A stretch of 64,000 nucleotides of DNA from Comamonadaceae bacterium (GTDB taxonomy: Bacteria; Pseudomonadota; Gammaproteobacteria; Burkholderiales; Burkholderiaceae_C), in contig JAIXXF010000002.1 in the NCBI GenBank assembly GCA_027490925.1, positions 1 through 64,000 on the forward strand, written 5' to 3'. The translations under genes were made by a program, and so were the position numbers. How positions within the stretch are numbered: the first letter of the stretch is position 1; every line of letters begins with the position of its first letter. The notes beneath the pieces are model-generated. The model worked only from the letters and a program-made list of their open reading frames with translations. It searched no databases and had not been told where the DNA came from. Shown here piece by piece: positions 7,903 to 16,113 of the stretch.

Positions 7903-8949
7903 ATGAACCTGATCCCCGCCACCATCGTCACCGGCTTCCTTGGTTCCGGCAAAACCACGCTGCTCAAACGCGTGCTCACCGAAGCCCACGGCCAGAAGAT
8001 CGCGGTGATTGAGAACGAGTTCGGTGAGGAAAACATCGACAGCGACATCCTGGTCAACGACACCAATGAGCAGATCATCCAGATGAGCAACGGCTGCATC
8101 TGCTGCTCCATCCGTGAAGACCTGCGTGCCACGCTGCACACCCTGGCCGAGAAAAAACGCAAGGGTGAACTGACGTTCGACCGCGTGGTGATCGAGACCA
8201 CCGGTTTGGCCGACCCCGGCCCCGTGGCCCAGACCTTCTTCATGGACGACGAAATCGCAGAGACCTACGCGCTCGACGCGATCCTGACGCTGGTGGACGC
8301 CAAGCACGCGGCCGACCAGCTCAACGACCGGCAAGAAGCGCGGCGCCAGGTGGGTTTTGCCGACCAGATCTTCATCAGCAAGGCCGACCTCGTCACCCCT
8401 GACGCGCTGGATGCGCTCCAGCACCGCCTGAAGCACATGAACCCGCGCGCGCCGCAGCAATCGGTCCACTTCGGCGAGGTGGCCATCGCCAGCGTGTTCG
8501 ACCTGAAGGGCTTCAATCTCAACGCCAAGCTGGACATCGACCCCGATCTCCTCAAGGCAGAGGACGCGCACCACCACGACCATGCGCACGGTGAGCACTG
8601 CAACCACCCGTCGCACGCCCACGAACAACACGGCCACCACCATCACCACGACGACGACGTCAAGAGCTTTGTGTTCCGCTCGGACCGCCCCTTCAGCCCT
8701 GAAAAGCTGGAAGATTTTTTGGGCGCCATCGTCAACATCTACGGGCCCCGCATGCTTCGCTACAAAGGCGTGCTGAACATGTCGGGCACCGAGCGCAAGG
8801 TGGTGTTCCAGGGCGTGCACCAGCTCATGGGCAGCGACCTCGGGCCGATCTGGGGCAAGGATGAGAAGCGCACCAGCAAAATGGTGTTCATCGGCATCGA
8901 CTTGCCCAAAGACATTTTCATCCAGGGCCTGGAACAGTCATTGGTTTGA
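7903..8949 (+). CDS. CobW/COG0523-family GTP-binding metal chaperone
   Basis: The 348-residue protein is a G3E-family GTPase. It shows Walker A GFLGSGKTT (11-19), the zinc-binding CxCC motif at 65-68 (NGCICCSI), the ETTGLADP switch segment, and a guanine-specificity ISKAD. A His-rich linker (about 223-252, with HHHDHAHGEHCNH and a later run of His) joins the GTPase to the C-terminal CobW_C domain. COG0523 members deliver zinc, cobalt or other metals to client proteins. The His-rich loop suggests a zinc or nickel role, but the sequence does not decide. No zinc-responsive (Zur) operator was seen upstream, and no cobalamin gene is adjacent. Confidence 0.9.
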   Translation: MNLIPATIVTGFLGSGKTTLLKRVLTEAHGQKIAVIENEFGEENIDSDILVNDTNEQIIQMSNGCICCSIREDLRATLHTLAEKKRKGELTFDRVVIETTGLADPGPVAQTFFMDDEIAETYALDAILTLVDAKHAADQLNDRQEARRQVGFADQIFISKADLVTPDALDALQHRLKHMNPRAPQQSVHFGEVAIASVFDLKGFNLNAKLDIDPDLLKAEDAHHHDHAHGEHCNHPSHAHEQHGHHHHHDDDVKSFVFRSDRPFSPEKLEDFLGAIVNIYGPRMLRYKGVLNMSGTERKVVFQGVHQLMGSDLGPIWGKDEKRTSKMVFIGIDLPKDIFIQGLEQSLV

Positions 8950-9092
8950 GGTACCCTCGATTCCTGACCCCGGACACCACCCATGATGCTCGCGATGTTG
9001 CAAATGTTCGGCTGGGGCCGTTCGCCTGCGGGCGAGGGTAAACCGCTAGAAACGCACGCCGCCAAAGCCGCAACACCACGCGCGGGAGCAGG

Positions 9093-9098
9093 TATAAC
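9093..9098 (+). promoter_or_regulatory. -10-like element upstream of the inferred dksA start
   Basis: TATAAC, preceded by GG, lies 67 bases before the GTG at 9166. No good -35 was seen. Its position downstream of the ATG at 8983 favours the shorter DksA start. Confidence 0.35.
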
Positions 9099-9165
9099 GT
9101 CGGGCAATTCAAAAACGGTCGGATCGCCAGACCCGACCGCGGCCAGTTCCCCGGGGAGACACGTT

Positions 9166-10557
9166 GTGAAAGCTTCTGCGAAAAAGGCGAGCGTCGGCAA
9201 GGCAGGCGCCGCCAAGGCCACTTCCGCCAAGCCGGCCAAACCCGCGGCGAAAACCGCCGGAGGGGCCGCTCCAAAGGGATCTGCCAAGGCCGTGGCAAAG
9301 CCGTCCGCCAAGCCAACCCCAAAGGCGAACGTGAAAGCCACCGCGAAAGCCTTGGTGAAGCCGGCACCCAAGCCTGTGAAACCAGCGCAGTCTGCCAAGC
9401 CATCCAAACAAGAGGTGGCCAAGAAAGCCGCTCCCAAAACCACAGCCAAAGCCCCCACCAAAGTTCCGTCAGGCGCGAAAGTGGCGTCCGGCAAACCCGT
9501 GAAGACAACCCCTGTGGCGCAAAACACCGGCAAGCCGCTGAAACCGGTAACGTCCGCCGCCCACAAGGCGGTGGCCAGCAAGCAGTCAACGGCTCAGAAG
9601 TCGACGCCTCAGAGCACAACGTCCCCGAAACCTGCCGCCAAGGGACCCGTCAGCCCCGTCAAGGCTGGAAAGACGAGCAAGACCGCCCCTGCCACACCCC
9701 CTTCCAAAGCCAGCCGGTCCGCCCCACCGCCCGTCGCGTCTGGAGGGGTGAAAAAAGCGGTTCAAGCCGCCCCGCCGCCCGCCGTAAAGACCAAAACACC
9801 TGCGACCGCGCCCACCACCGCGACCGCACCCATGACCCAGGCCAAACCCGCCACCCCACCGCACCGTTCCGCGCCCGTCGCGGCGGTGTCAACCGAAAAA
9901 AGCAAACCCTTGACCGCTCCTACCGTTCCCGACGCCGCTGCCCCGAAACCCGCCCCCAAATCCCGCGGCAAAGCCTCTGCCATGGCCTCTGTGGCGCCTG
10001 TCACGCCCGTGGTGGCCTCCAACGCGGCCAAAGCCAGCTACACCCAACCGTCGTCGTCTGCCCCTGTTCCGGTCGCCAGCGCCCCGCACCCCATGCCGAT
10101 CAAGAAAGACCCGAAGCTGGCCAACAACTGGAAAACCAAGTCGGCCGAGGAACTGGTGGACGCCGAGGTGCTGGCCATGCCCGACTCGGAGTACATGAAC
10201 GACAAACAAATGGCGTTTTTCCGGCTCAAGCTGGTCGGCCTCAAGCGCGACATTCTTGCCAACGCCGGGGAGACCACCGAGCACCTGCGCGAGGAAACGG
10301 TGGTGGTGCCTGACCCCGCCGACCGCGCCACCATCGAGGAAGAGCATGCGTTGGAACTGCGCACCCGCGACCGCGAGCGCAAGTTGCTGAAGAAAATCGA
10401 GCAATCCATCGCCCGCATCGACAGCGGCGATTACGGGTACTGCGACGAGACGGGCGAGGCCATTGGCGTGGGCCGTTTGCTGGCCCGCCCGACCGCGACC
10501 CTGTCGCTCGAGGCCCAGCAACGCCGCGAGCTCAAGCAAAAAATGTTCGGCGACTGA
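9166..10557 (+). CDS. dksA: DksA-type RNA polymerase-binding transcription factor with long Lys/Ala/Pro-rich N-terminal tail
   Basis: The last roughly 150 residues are a DksA: a coiled-coil region with MNDKQMAFFRLKL, ELRTRDRERKLLKKIEQ and the finger GDYGYCDETGEAIGVGRL. Only the first zinc-finger cysteine remains; the others are Thr, Ser and Ala, as in other DksA forms that lack zinc. DksA acts with ppGpp in the RNAP secondary channel. Unusually, about 310 residues of Lys/Ala/Pro/Thr-rich low-complexity sequence precede this domain, resembling histone H1 or AlgP tails, whereas E. coli DksA is 151 residues in total. I place the start at the GTG at 9166 because GGGGAGA lies 6 bases upstream and a -10-like TATAAC at 9093. 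An in-frame ATG at 8983 would add 61 residues. Confidence 0.85.
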   Translation: MKASAKKASVGKAGAAKATSAKPAKPAAKTAGGAAPKGSAKAVAKPSAKPTPKANVKATAKALVKPAPKPVKPAQSAKPSKQEVAKKAAPKTTAKAPTKVPSGAKVASGKPVKTTPVAQNTGKPLKPVTSAAHKAVASKQSTAQKSTPQSTTSPKPAAKGPVSPVKAGKTSKTAPATPPSKASRSAPPPVASGGVKKAVQAAPPPAVKTKTPATAPTTATAPMTQAKPATPPHRSAPVAAVSTEKSKPLTAPTVPDAAAPKPAPKSRGKASAMASVAPVTPVVASNAAKASYTQPSSSAPVPVASAPHPMPIKKDPKLANNWKTKSAEELVDAEVLAMPDSEYMNDKQMAFFRLKLVGLKRDILANAGETTEHLREETVVVPDPADRATIEEEHALELRTRDRERKLLKKIEQSIARIDSGDYGYCDETGEAIGVGRLLARPTATLSLEAQQRRELKQKMFGD

Positions 10558-10596
10558 GACCCAGCGCACCGCACCCCCCACCGCTTCCTTCCCCCG

Positions 10597-12264
10597 ATGC
10601 CGCGCGGTCAAGCCCCTGGTGGTTTGTTCTCCAAGGTGGTGAACATGGTCCGCCCTTCGGCGGACCCATGGGCGGATTTGGACCAGCCCGGCGACAGTGC
10701 ACCGCTGACCAAGCAACAACTCAAGGCCATGGTGGAGCGCAAGCGCCACAACGACTTGCTGCGCAAGCGCGAGTTTGATCTGTTGCGCAAGCTGCGTCGG
10801 CGTGATCCCTCGGCCGAGCAGGAGGTGGCTGGTCATCCTTCGCTGTTCAACAGCGTCCTGCCCGCCCAGGGGCCTGCCCAACTGCCCCAGGAGACGCTGC
10901 AGCAGATCGCCGACATCGAAGCCGACATGTCCATGGACTGGTGGCAAACCGGCAAGCGCCAATCGTCTCCAGGCGCTCTGGCGCCAATCCGTGTGCAACC
11001 CAAAGCGGGGGGCACGCCGAGCGGCACCGGCAAGCCCAACCCCGACCTGGCCGCACACCCCGGCGCGGCAGGAGCTTCCAGCGGCACCGCTGTCCGTGCC
11101 ACCGGCACGGCGACCCTAGGTGCTGTGGCGGCCCCTGCCGACGCCGATCCTCCCGTGCACAACGACCGCGACCCCGCCCTGGAGCAGGCGGCCGCCTTGT
11201 TTGCACAGGGCAAAGAGGCCGAGGCCGAGGCCACGCTGCTGGACGCGATCGCGCCGCTCGGCGACCGGCACGACCACATCGACACTTGGTTGGTGCTGTT
11301 CGACTACTACCGGGCCACCGGGCAGGCCGCCAGCTTTGAGTCGCTGGCATTGGAGTTTGCACAGCACTTTGCGCGCTCTGCCCCAGCCTGGTTTTCCATG
11401 CCCGAGGGCGTGCCGCCGCCCCAGGTGTGGCCTGCTTCCGACCCGGCAACGCGCCCGCTGGACTGGAGTTGTCCAGAGACCCTGAGCTGTTTTGCGGCCA
11501 TGGCCCTGGCGGCGTCCACGCCGCGCGTGCCCGGCCAATGGCGTGTCGACTGGTCCATGCTCACCCGCATCGACGGTGGCGCAGTGGAGCCTCTGCTCAT
11601 GCTGCTGCGCACCTGGCGTGACGAGCCGCTGCAGCTGCAGTTCATCCAGCCCGAGCGCTTGCAGCGCGTGCTGGCCCAGGCCACCCCGATTGGCGACCCC
11701 ACCGTGCGGATCGCCTGGTGGCACCTGCGTCTGGAGGTGTGTCGTCTGATGGGCCAGGTTGAGGCGTTCGACCAGGTGGCGCTCGACTATTGCGTCACCT
11801 ACGAGCGCTCCCCGCCGTCCTGGGAGCCTGCCCGATGCGCCTACACGCCAGTGGACACCTTGGGCTTCCCGCAACTCGACCTGAGCCCTCCCGACAGCCA
11901 GGTGGTCGACACCGCGTTGTTGGGCCCCAGCGCCTACCGCCAGTCGGAGTGGCACTCTATGGCCACGCCGTTGTCGGGCGCAACGGTGGTGGATGCGCCG
12001 CTGAGCGGCGTGTTGGTCGGCGACGCCCCCGCTGCGCTGGCCCATTTGTCGGCCCTGTGCGCCGGGAGCGACGCTTTGCGCTTGGATTGCAGCCACTTGG
12101 TTCGTGTGGACGTGGCCGCGGCCGGGGCATTGCTGAATTGGGTCGTCGCGCAGCGGGCGGAGCGCCGCACCGTGGCGTTCACCCAGGTACACCGCCTGTT
12201 GGCCCCGCTGTTCGGTGTGGTGGGCATCGAGGCTTGCGCGGCGGTGGAGGTCCGCACCGACTGA
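10597..12264 (+). CDS. conserved hypothetical protein with C-terminal STAS-like domain
   Basis: A 555-residue protein I do not recognise by name. The N-terminus (about 16-80) is charged, with [31 protein letters not shown], predicted as a long basic helix. Residues about 110-200 are Ala/Gly/Pro-rich linker. Residues about 195-430 are helical with a TPR-like sense ([19 protein letters not shown]). The last roughly 90 residues ([23 protein letters not shown]) look like an MlaB/SpoIIAA-type STAS domain, which commonly mediates protein-protein control. No signal peptide or membrane segment is visible, so it is probably cytoplasmic. The start (10597) has no clear ribosome binding site. Position between dksA and hslV gives no firm functional hint. 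Confidence 0.7.
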   Translation: MPRGQAPGGLFSKVVNMVRPSADPWADLDQPGDSAPLTKQQLKAMVERKRHNDLLRKREFDLLRKLRRRDPSAEQEVAGHPSLFNSVLPAQGPAQLPQETLQQIADIEADMSMDWWQTGKRQSSPGALAPIRVQPKAGGTPSGTGKPNPDLAAHPGAAGASSGTAVRATGTATLGAVAAPADADPPVHNDRDPALEQAAALFAQGKEAEAEATLLDAIAPLGDRHDHIDTWLVLFDYYRATGQAASFESLALEFAQHFARSAPAWFSMPEGVPPPQVWPASDPATRPLDWSCPETLSCFAAMALAASTPRVPGQWRVDWSMLTRIDGGAVEPLLMLLRTWRDEPLQLQFIQPERLQRVLAQATPIGDPTVRIAWWHLRLEVCRLMGQVEAFDQVALDYCVTYERSPPSWEPARCAYTPVDTLGFPQLDLSPPDSQVVDTALLGPSAYRQSEWHSMATPLSGATVVDAPLSGVLVGDAPAALAHLSALCAGSDALRLDCSHLVRVDVAAAGALLNWVVAQRAERRTVAFTQVHRLLAPLFGVVGIEACAAVEVRTD

Positions 12265-12307
12265 GCGGCAACCTTGCGATTCCATTGACCGCCCCCACTT
12301 GCGCCGA

Positions 12308-12856
12308 ATGGAACAATTTCACGGTACCACCATCGTCAGCGTGCGCCGCCAAACCCCCGCCGGCTGGCAAGTCGCCATCGGCGGTGACGGGCAAGTCACG
12401 CTGGGCAATATCGTCATCAAGGGCACGGCCCGCAAGGTGCGCAAGCTCTACAGAGACCAAGTGCTCGTGGGTTTCGCTGGCGCCACCGCCGACGCCTTCA
12501 CCCTGTTCGAGCGTTTTGAGGCCAAACTGGAAAAGCACCAAGGCCACCTGACCCGCGCAGCGATCGAGCTCACCAAGGACTGGCGTACCGACCGCGTGTT
12601 GCGGCGACTGGAGGCGATGCTGGCCGTGGCTGACCGCGACGCCTCGCTGATCATCACCGGAAACGGCGATGTGCTGGAGCCTGAGCAAGGCATCGTGGCC
12701 ATCGGGTCGGGCGGTGGGTTTGCGCAGTCGGCGGCCAAGGCGCTGCTGGAGAACACCGAGTTGTCGGCCCCAGACATCGTGAAGAAATCGCTGCAAATCG
12801 CAGGTGAGCTTTGCATCTACACCAACATGAACCACACTATCGAGACGCTGGCATGA
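12308..12856 (+). CDS. hslV: ATP-dependent protease proteolytic subunit HslV
   Basis: HslV (182 residues) forms the double-hexamer peptidase core of the HslVU protease. The start [14 protein letters not shown] carries a short propeptide, and processing after Gly would expose the catalytic N-terminal threonine (TTIVSVRR). Other family features are [20 protein letters not shown], and the C-terminal [10 protein letters not shown] that contacts HslU. The ATG at 12308 is chosen because family members begin there; an in-frame upstream codon at 12215 would read through unrelated sequence. Its stop overlaps the hslU start (ATGA), so both subunits are co-translated. Confidence 0.97.
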   Translation: MEQFHGTTIVSVRRQTPAGWQVAIGGDGQVTLGNIVIKGTARKVRKLYRDQVLVGFAGATADAFTLFERFEAKLEKHQGHLTRAAIELTKDWRTDRVLRRLEAMLAVADRDASLIITGNGDVLEPEQGIVAIGSGGGFAQSAAKALLENTELSAPDIVKKSLQIAGELCIYTNMNHTIETLA

Positions 12857-14196
12857 GCAGCGCCATGACCCCCCAGGAGATCGTCTCCGAGCTGGACCAG
12901 CACATCGTCGGGCAGGCCGAGGCCAAACGCGCCGTGGCCATCGCCCTGCGCAACCGCTGGCGCCGCCAGCAGGTCGATCCAAAGCTGCGGCCCGAGATCA
13001 CGCCAAAGAACATCTTGATGATTGGCCCCACCGGCGTGGGCAAGACCGAGATCGCCCGTCGCCTCGCCAAGCTGGCCGACGCGCCCTTCATCAAGGTTGA
13101 GGCCACCAAGTTCACCGAGGTGGGCTACGTGGGGAAAGATGTGGATGCGATCATCCGCGATCTGCTAGAGGTGGCCGTCAAACAGACCCGCGAGCGGGCG
13201 ATGCGGCGGGTGCGCACGCGGGCCGAAGACGCGGCCGAGGAGCGTGTGCTGGACGCGCTTTTGCCACCGCCACGCCACGGGGCCGAGGACGCGCTGAGCC
13301 TGACGCCATCACCCGAGAACAGCACCCGCCAGGCGTTCAGGAAGAAGTTGCGCGAGGGTGCGTTGAACGACAAAGACATCGAGATCGACGTGGCCGATGT
13401 CAAGCCACAGCTGGAAGTCATGGGCCCGGCGGGCATGGAGGAAATGGGCGAGCAGCTGCGCAGCTTGTTCACTCAGATGGGTCAGGGGCGGCGCAAAACC
13501 CGCAAGCTCAAGATCGCCGAGGCGTTGCGGCTGCTGACCGACGAAGAGGCGGCCAAGCTGGTGAACGAAGAGGAAATCCGCGCACAGGCGATTGAGAGCG
13601 CCGAACAACACGGCATCGTGTTCATTGACGAAATCGACAAGGTCGCCAGCCGCTCCGACCACAGCGGCGGGGCCGATGTGTCGCGGCAAGGCGTGCAGCG
13701 CGACCTGCTCCCATTGGTGGAGGGGACCAGTGTGTCCACCAAGTACGGGGTGGTGAAGACCGACCACATGCTGTTCATCGCGTCCGGTGCATTTCACCTC
13801 GCGCGGCCCAGCGACCTGATCCCGGAACTCCAAGGCCGATTGCCCATCCGGGTGGAGCTGCAGTCGCTTTCCGTGGGCGATTTCGAGGCCATCCTGACGC
13901 AAACCCACGCGTCGCTGGTCAAACAGTACCAGGCCCTGCTGGCGACCGAAAACGTGACGCTGTCTTTCACGCCCGACGGGGTGACGCGCTTGGCACAGAT
14001 CGCTTTCGAGGTGAATGAGCGCACCGAAAACATCGGTGCGCGTCGCTTGTCCACCGTGATGGAACGCCTGCTCGACGAGGTGAGTTTCAACGCGGCGCGG
14101 CTGGATGGACAAACCGTGCAGATCGATGCCGCCTACGTGGACGCCCGACTGCACGCGCTCAGCCGCGACGAGGATTTGTCCCGCTACATCCTCTGA
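12853..14196 (+). CDS. hslU: HslU ATPase subunit of the HslVU protease
   Basis: HslU (447 residues) is the AAA+ unfoldase that feeds substrates to HslV. It begins [20 protein letters not shown] after MSSA, with Walker A GPTGVGKT (58-65), [12 protein letters not shown], Walker [10 protein letters not shown], sensor residues near [18 protein letters not shown], and ends in EDLSRYIL, the conserved C-terminus that inserts into HslV. The middle I-domain (about 110-240) is present. Length is normal. Start overlaps hslV by 4 bases. Confidence 0.98.
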   Translation: MSSAMTPQEIVSELDQHIVGQAEAKRAVAIALRNRWRRQQVDPKLRPEITPKNILMIGPTGVGKTEIARRLAKLADAPFIKVEATKFTEVGYVGKDVDAIIRDLLEVAVKQTRERAMRRVRTRAEDAAEERVLDALLPPPRHGAEDALSLTPSPENSTRQAFRKKLREGALNDKDIEIDVADVKPQLEVMGPAGMEEMGEQLRSLFTQMGQGRRKTRKLKIAEALRLLTDEEAAKLVNEEEIRAQAIESAEQHGIVFIDEIDKVASRSDHSGGADVSRQGVQRDLLPLVEGTSVSTKYGVVKTDHMLFIASGAFHLARPSDLIPELQGRLPIRVELQSLSVGDFEAILTQTHASLVKQYQALLATENVTLSFTPDGVTRLAQIAFEVNERTENIGARRLSTVMERLLDEVSFNAARLDGQTVQIDAAYVDARLHALSRDEDLSRYIL

Positions 14197-14337
14197 GCCT
14201 GTCGGGTAGAGGCGATTTCACGCATCACATTGAGTGCCGCTTCTAAGTACTTATTTCTGAACGATATTTCCCTCTATCGATATTTTCAAATCGCTTCTAA
14301 GTTGTTGATTTCATTGCCGAAATAGTCCAATAGCCCC
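14197..14337 (+). promoter_or_regulatory. AT-rich region upstream of the dcw promoter with two direct repeats
   Basis: This stretch is clearly more AT-rich than its neighbours. CGCTTCTAAGT occurs at 14238-14248 and again at 14292-14302 (54 bases apart), and CGATATTT at 14262-14269 and 14278-14285 (16 apart). It lies just upstream of the mraZ promoter and may hold activator or architectural protein sites. No gene is seen. Confidence 0.45.
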
Positions 14338-14365
14338 TTGCAAGACCTGCTTTTCCTGCTACAGT
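14338..14365 (+). promoter_or_regulatory. putative sigma70 promoter of the mraZ-ftsZ cluster
   Basis: TTGCAA (14338-14343) and TACAGT (14360-14365) are 16 bases apart and precede the mraZ start by about 70 bases. The -10 touches the first MraZ-type operator repeat, as expected for autoregulation. Confidence 0.5.
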
Positions 14366-14397
14366 GCAAAAAAGTGCAATTAAGTGGTGAAAAGCGG
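14363..14397 (+). promoter_or_regulatory. MraZ operator: four direct repeats at 10-bp spacing
   Basis: AGTGC (14363), AGTGC (14373), AGTGG (14383) and AGCGG (14393) recur at exact 10-base intervals between the -10 and the mraZ start. MraZ proteins bind tandem short direct repeats with one-turn spacing in front of their own gene (TGGGN in E. coli, GTG-containing in others). The geometry fits. The base consensus is somewhat different from the enterobacterial one. Confidence 0.65.
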
Positions 14398-14434
14398 TGT
14401 CGCCGCGCCAAACGGGTCGCGCGAAGGGGGAACG

Positions 14435-14863
14435 GTGTTTCAAGGTGCTTCGAGTCTGAGTCTGGACGCCAAAGGCCGTCTGTCGGTGCCCACCCGGCAC
14501 CGCGATGTCTTGAGCGCGACCGCGGCCGGACAGATCACCGTCACCAAGCACCCCCACGGCTGTCTGATGCTGTTTCCCCGGCCCGAGTGGGAAAAGTTCC
14601 GCGACCGCATTGCTGAGCTGCCCATGTCGGCGCAGTGGTGGAAGCGCATCTTTCTGGGCAACGCGATGGACATGGAGATGGATGGCACCGGCCGGGTGTT
14701 GATCTCGCCCGAGCTGCGGGCTGCAGCCGGTATTGACAAGGACGCGGTGCTGCTCGGCATGGGCAACCACTTTGAACTGTGGGACAAGGCGACCTACGAG
14801 GCTCAAGAGGCCGAAGCCATGAAGGGCGAGATGCCCAATGTGTTCCAGGACTTTGCTTTCTGA
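14435..14863 (+). CDS. mraZ: transcriptional regulator MraZ
   Basis: MraZ (142 residues) is a ring-forming DNA-binding protein with two SpoVT-AbrB swapped-hairpin domains ([15 protein letters not shown] near 10-24 and [14 protein letters not shown] near 85-98) and represses the division/cell wall cluster. The start is set at the GTG at 14435 because the family begins [15 protein letters not shown] and AAGGGGG lies about 6 bases upstream. An in-frame GTG at 14384 overlaps the operator repeats and is unlikely. rsmH follows after 9 bases. Confidence 0.95.
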   Translation: MFQGASSLSLDAKGRLSVPTRHRDVLSATAAGQITVTKHPHGCLMLFPRPEWEKFRDRIAELPMSAQWWKRIFLGNAMDMEMDGTGRVLISPELRAAAGIDKDAVLLGMGNHFELWDKATYEAQEAEAMKGEMPNVFQDFAF

Positions 14864-14872
14864 AAGCTGGCG

Positions 14873-15814
14873 GTGGCGAGCCCATGGACACACACCACCG
14901 TCTTGTTGAACGAAGCGGTCGAGGCGCTTTTCAGCAACACGGACAACTCACCGGACGCTGCGGCCAATGGACCCGAGTGCTACGTGGACACGACCTTTGG
15001 GCGTGGTGGCCACAGCCGGGCCATCCTGTCGCGCTTGTCGCCCACCGGTCGCCTCGTGGCTTTCGACAAGGACCCGGAGGCCCTGGCCGAGGCCGCACAC
15101 ATCCAAGACCCGCGTTTCGCCATCCGCCACCAGGGCTTTCGGCACTTGGGCGAATTGCCCCCGCGCAGCGCAACCGGCGTGCTGATGGACCTGGGCATCA
15201 GCTCGCCCCAAGTGGACAACCCGGCCCGTGGCTTTTCGTTTCGCCACGACGGCCCGCTCGACATGCGCATGGACCCGACCCGCGGCGAAAGCGTGGCCGA
15301 GTGGCTGGCCCATGCGGAAGCCGACCAGATTTCGGAGGTGATTCGTGACTATGGGGAAGAGCGGTTTGCTGGGCCGATTGCAAAGGCGATTGTGGCTCGC
15401 CGACAGGAACGGGGCGTGCCTGCCACCACCCTTGAACTGGCCCAACTCGTGGCTGGTGCGGTCAAAACCCGCGAGTCGGGCCAGGACCCTGCAACGCGCA
15501 CATTTCAGGCTTTTCGGATTTTCATCAACGCCGAGCTTGAAGAGCTCAGCCAGGCGCTAGAGGCGTCTCTGGACGTGTTGCAACCCGGGGGGCGGTTGGT
15601 GGTCATCAGTTTCCATTCTCTGGAAGACCGCATCGTCAAGCAGTTCATCGCGCAGCACAGCCGTGAGGAATACGACCGCCGCAACCCGTTCGCACTGCCC
15701 AAGGTGATGAAACTGCTGGCACGCGGCCGCGTCAAACCCAGTGCCGAGGAAGTCGCCCGCAACCCCCGCTCGCGCAGCGCCATCATGCGCGTGGCGCAAA
15801 GGACATCGGCATGA
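14873..15814 (+). CDS. rsmH: 16S rRNA (cytosine1402-N4)-methyltransferase RsmH
   Basis: RsmH (MraW, 313 residues) methylates N4 of C1402 in the 16S rRNA P-site. Motifs seen: [13 protein letters not shown], the SAM-binding [44 protein letters not shown] and [14 protein letters not shown]. It starts at GTG 14873 (MASPWTHTT); the nearby ATG at 14884 is out of frame. The 3' end overlaps ftsL (ATGA). Confidence 0.97.
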   Translation: MASPWTHTTVLLNEAVEALFSNTDNSPDAAANGPECYVDTTFGRGGHSRAILSRLSPTGRLVAFDKDPEALAEAAHIQDPRFAIRHQGFRHLGELPPRSATGVLMDLGISSPQVDNPARGFSFRHDGPLDMRMDPTRGESVAEWLAHAEADQISEVIRDYGEERFAGPIAKAIVARRQERGVPATTLELAQLVAGAVKTRESGQDPATRTFQAFRIFINAELEELSQALEASLDVLQPGGRLVVISFHSLEDRIVKQFIAQHSREEYDRRNPFALPKVMKLLARGRVKPSAEEVARNPRSRSAIMRVAQRTSA

Positions 15815-16113
15815 GCCGCGCCAATTTGGTGCTGCTGGTGGCTGTGGTGCTCAGCGCCATGTACCTGGTGCGCACCCAGTACGAGTCGCGCCAACTCTTT
15901 GTTGAGCTGGAGAAGGCCAACAACGAAGCGCGCCGCTTGGAAGTGGAATTCGAACGCTTGCAGGTGGAGATCAGCGCGCAGGCCACACCGCTGAGGGTCG
16001 AGAAAATGGCGCGGCAGCAGCTCCAAATGCAGTCGGCCACCCCTGGCATCACGCAGTATGTGAACGACCCCGGCGTGCCCGGTACGGGCGTCGCGGCCGA
16101 GGGCAAGCCATGA
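15811..16113 (+). CDS. ftsL: cell division protein FtsL
   Basis: A 100-residue bitopic membrane protein: a very short cytoplasmic end, one membrane helix (about 5-20), then a periplasmic coiled coil (about 24-60, [22 protein letters not shown]). FtsL forms the FtsQLB complex that activates FtsWI. Identification rests on size, topology and position between rsmH and ftsI. It overlaps both neighbours by 4 bases. Confidence 0.93.
   Translation: MSRANLVLLVAVVLSAMYLVRTQYESRQLFVELEKANNEARRLEVEFERLQVEISAQATPLRVEKMARQQLQMQSATPGITQYVNDPGVPGTGVAAEGKP

Noticed and set aside
6676-8820. 714-residue minus-strand open frame opposite rlmI and the CobW-like gene
   Set aside because: Shadow of GC-rich coding sequence; no family motif and no ribosome binding site.
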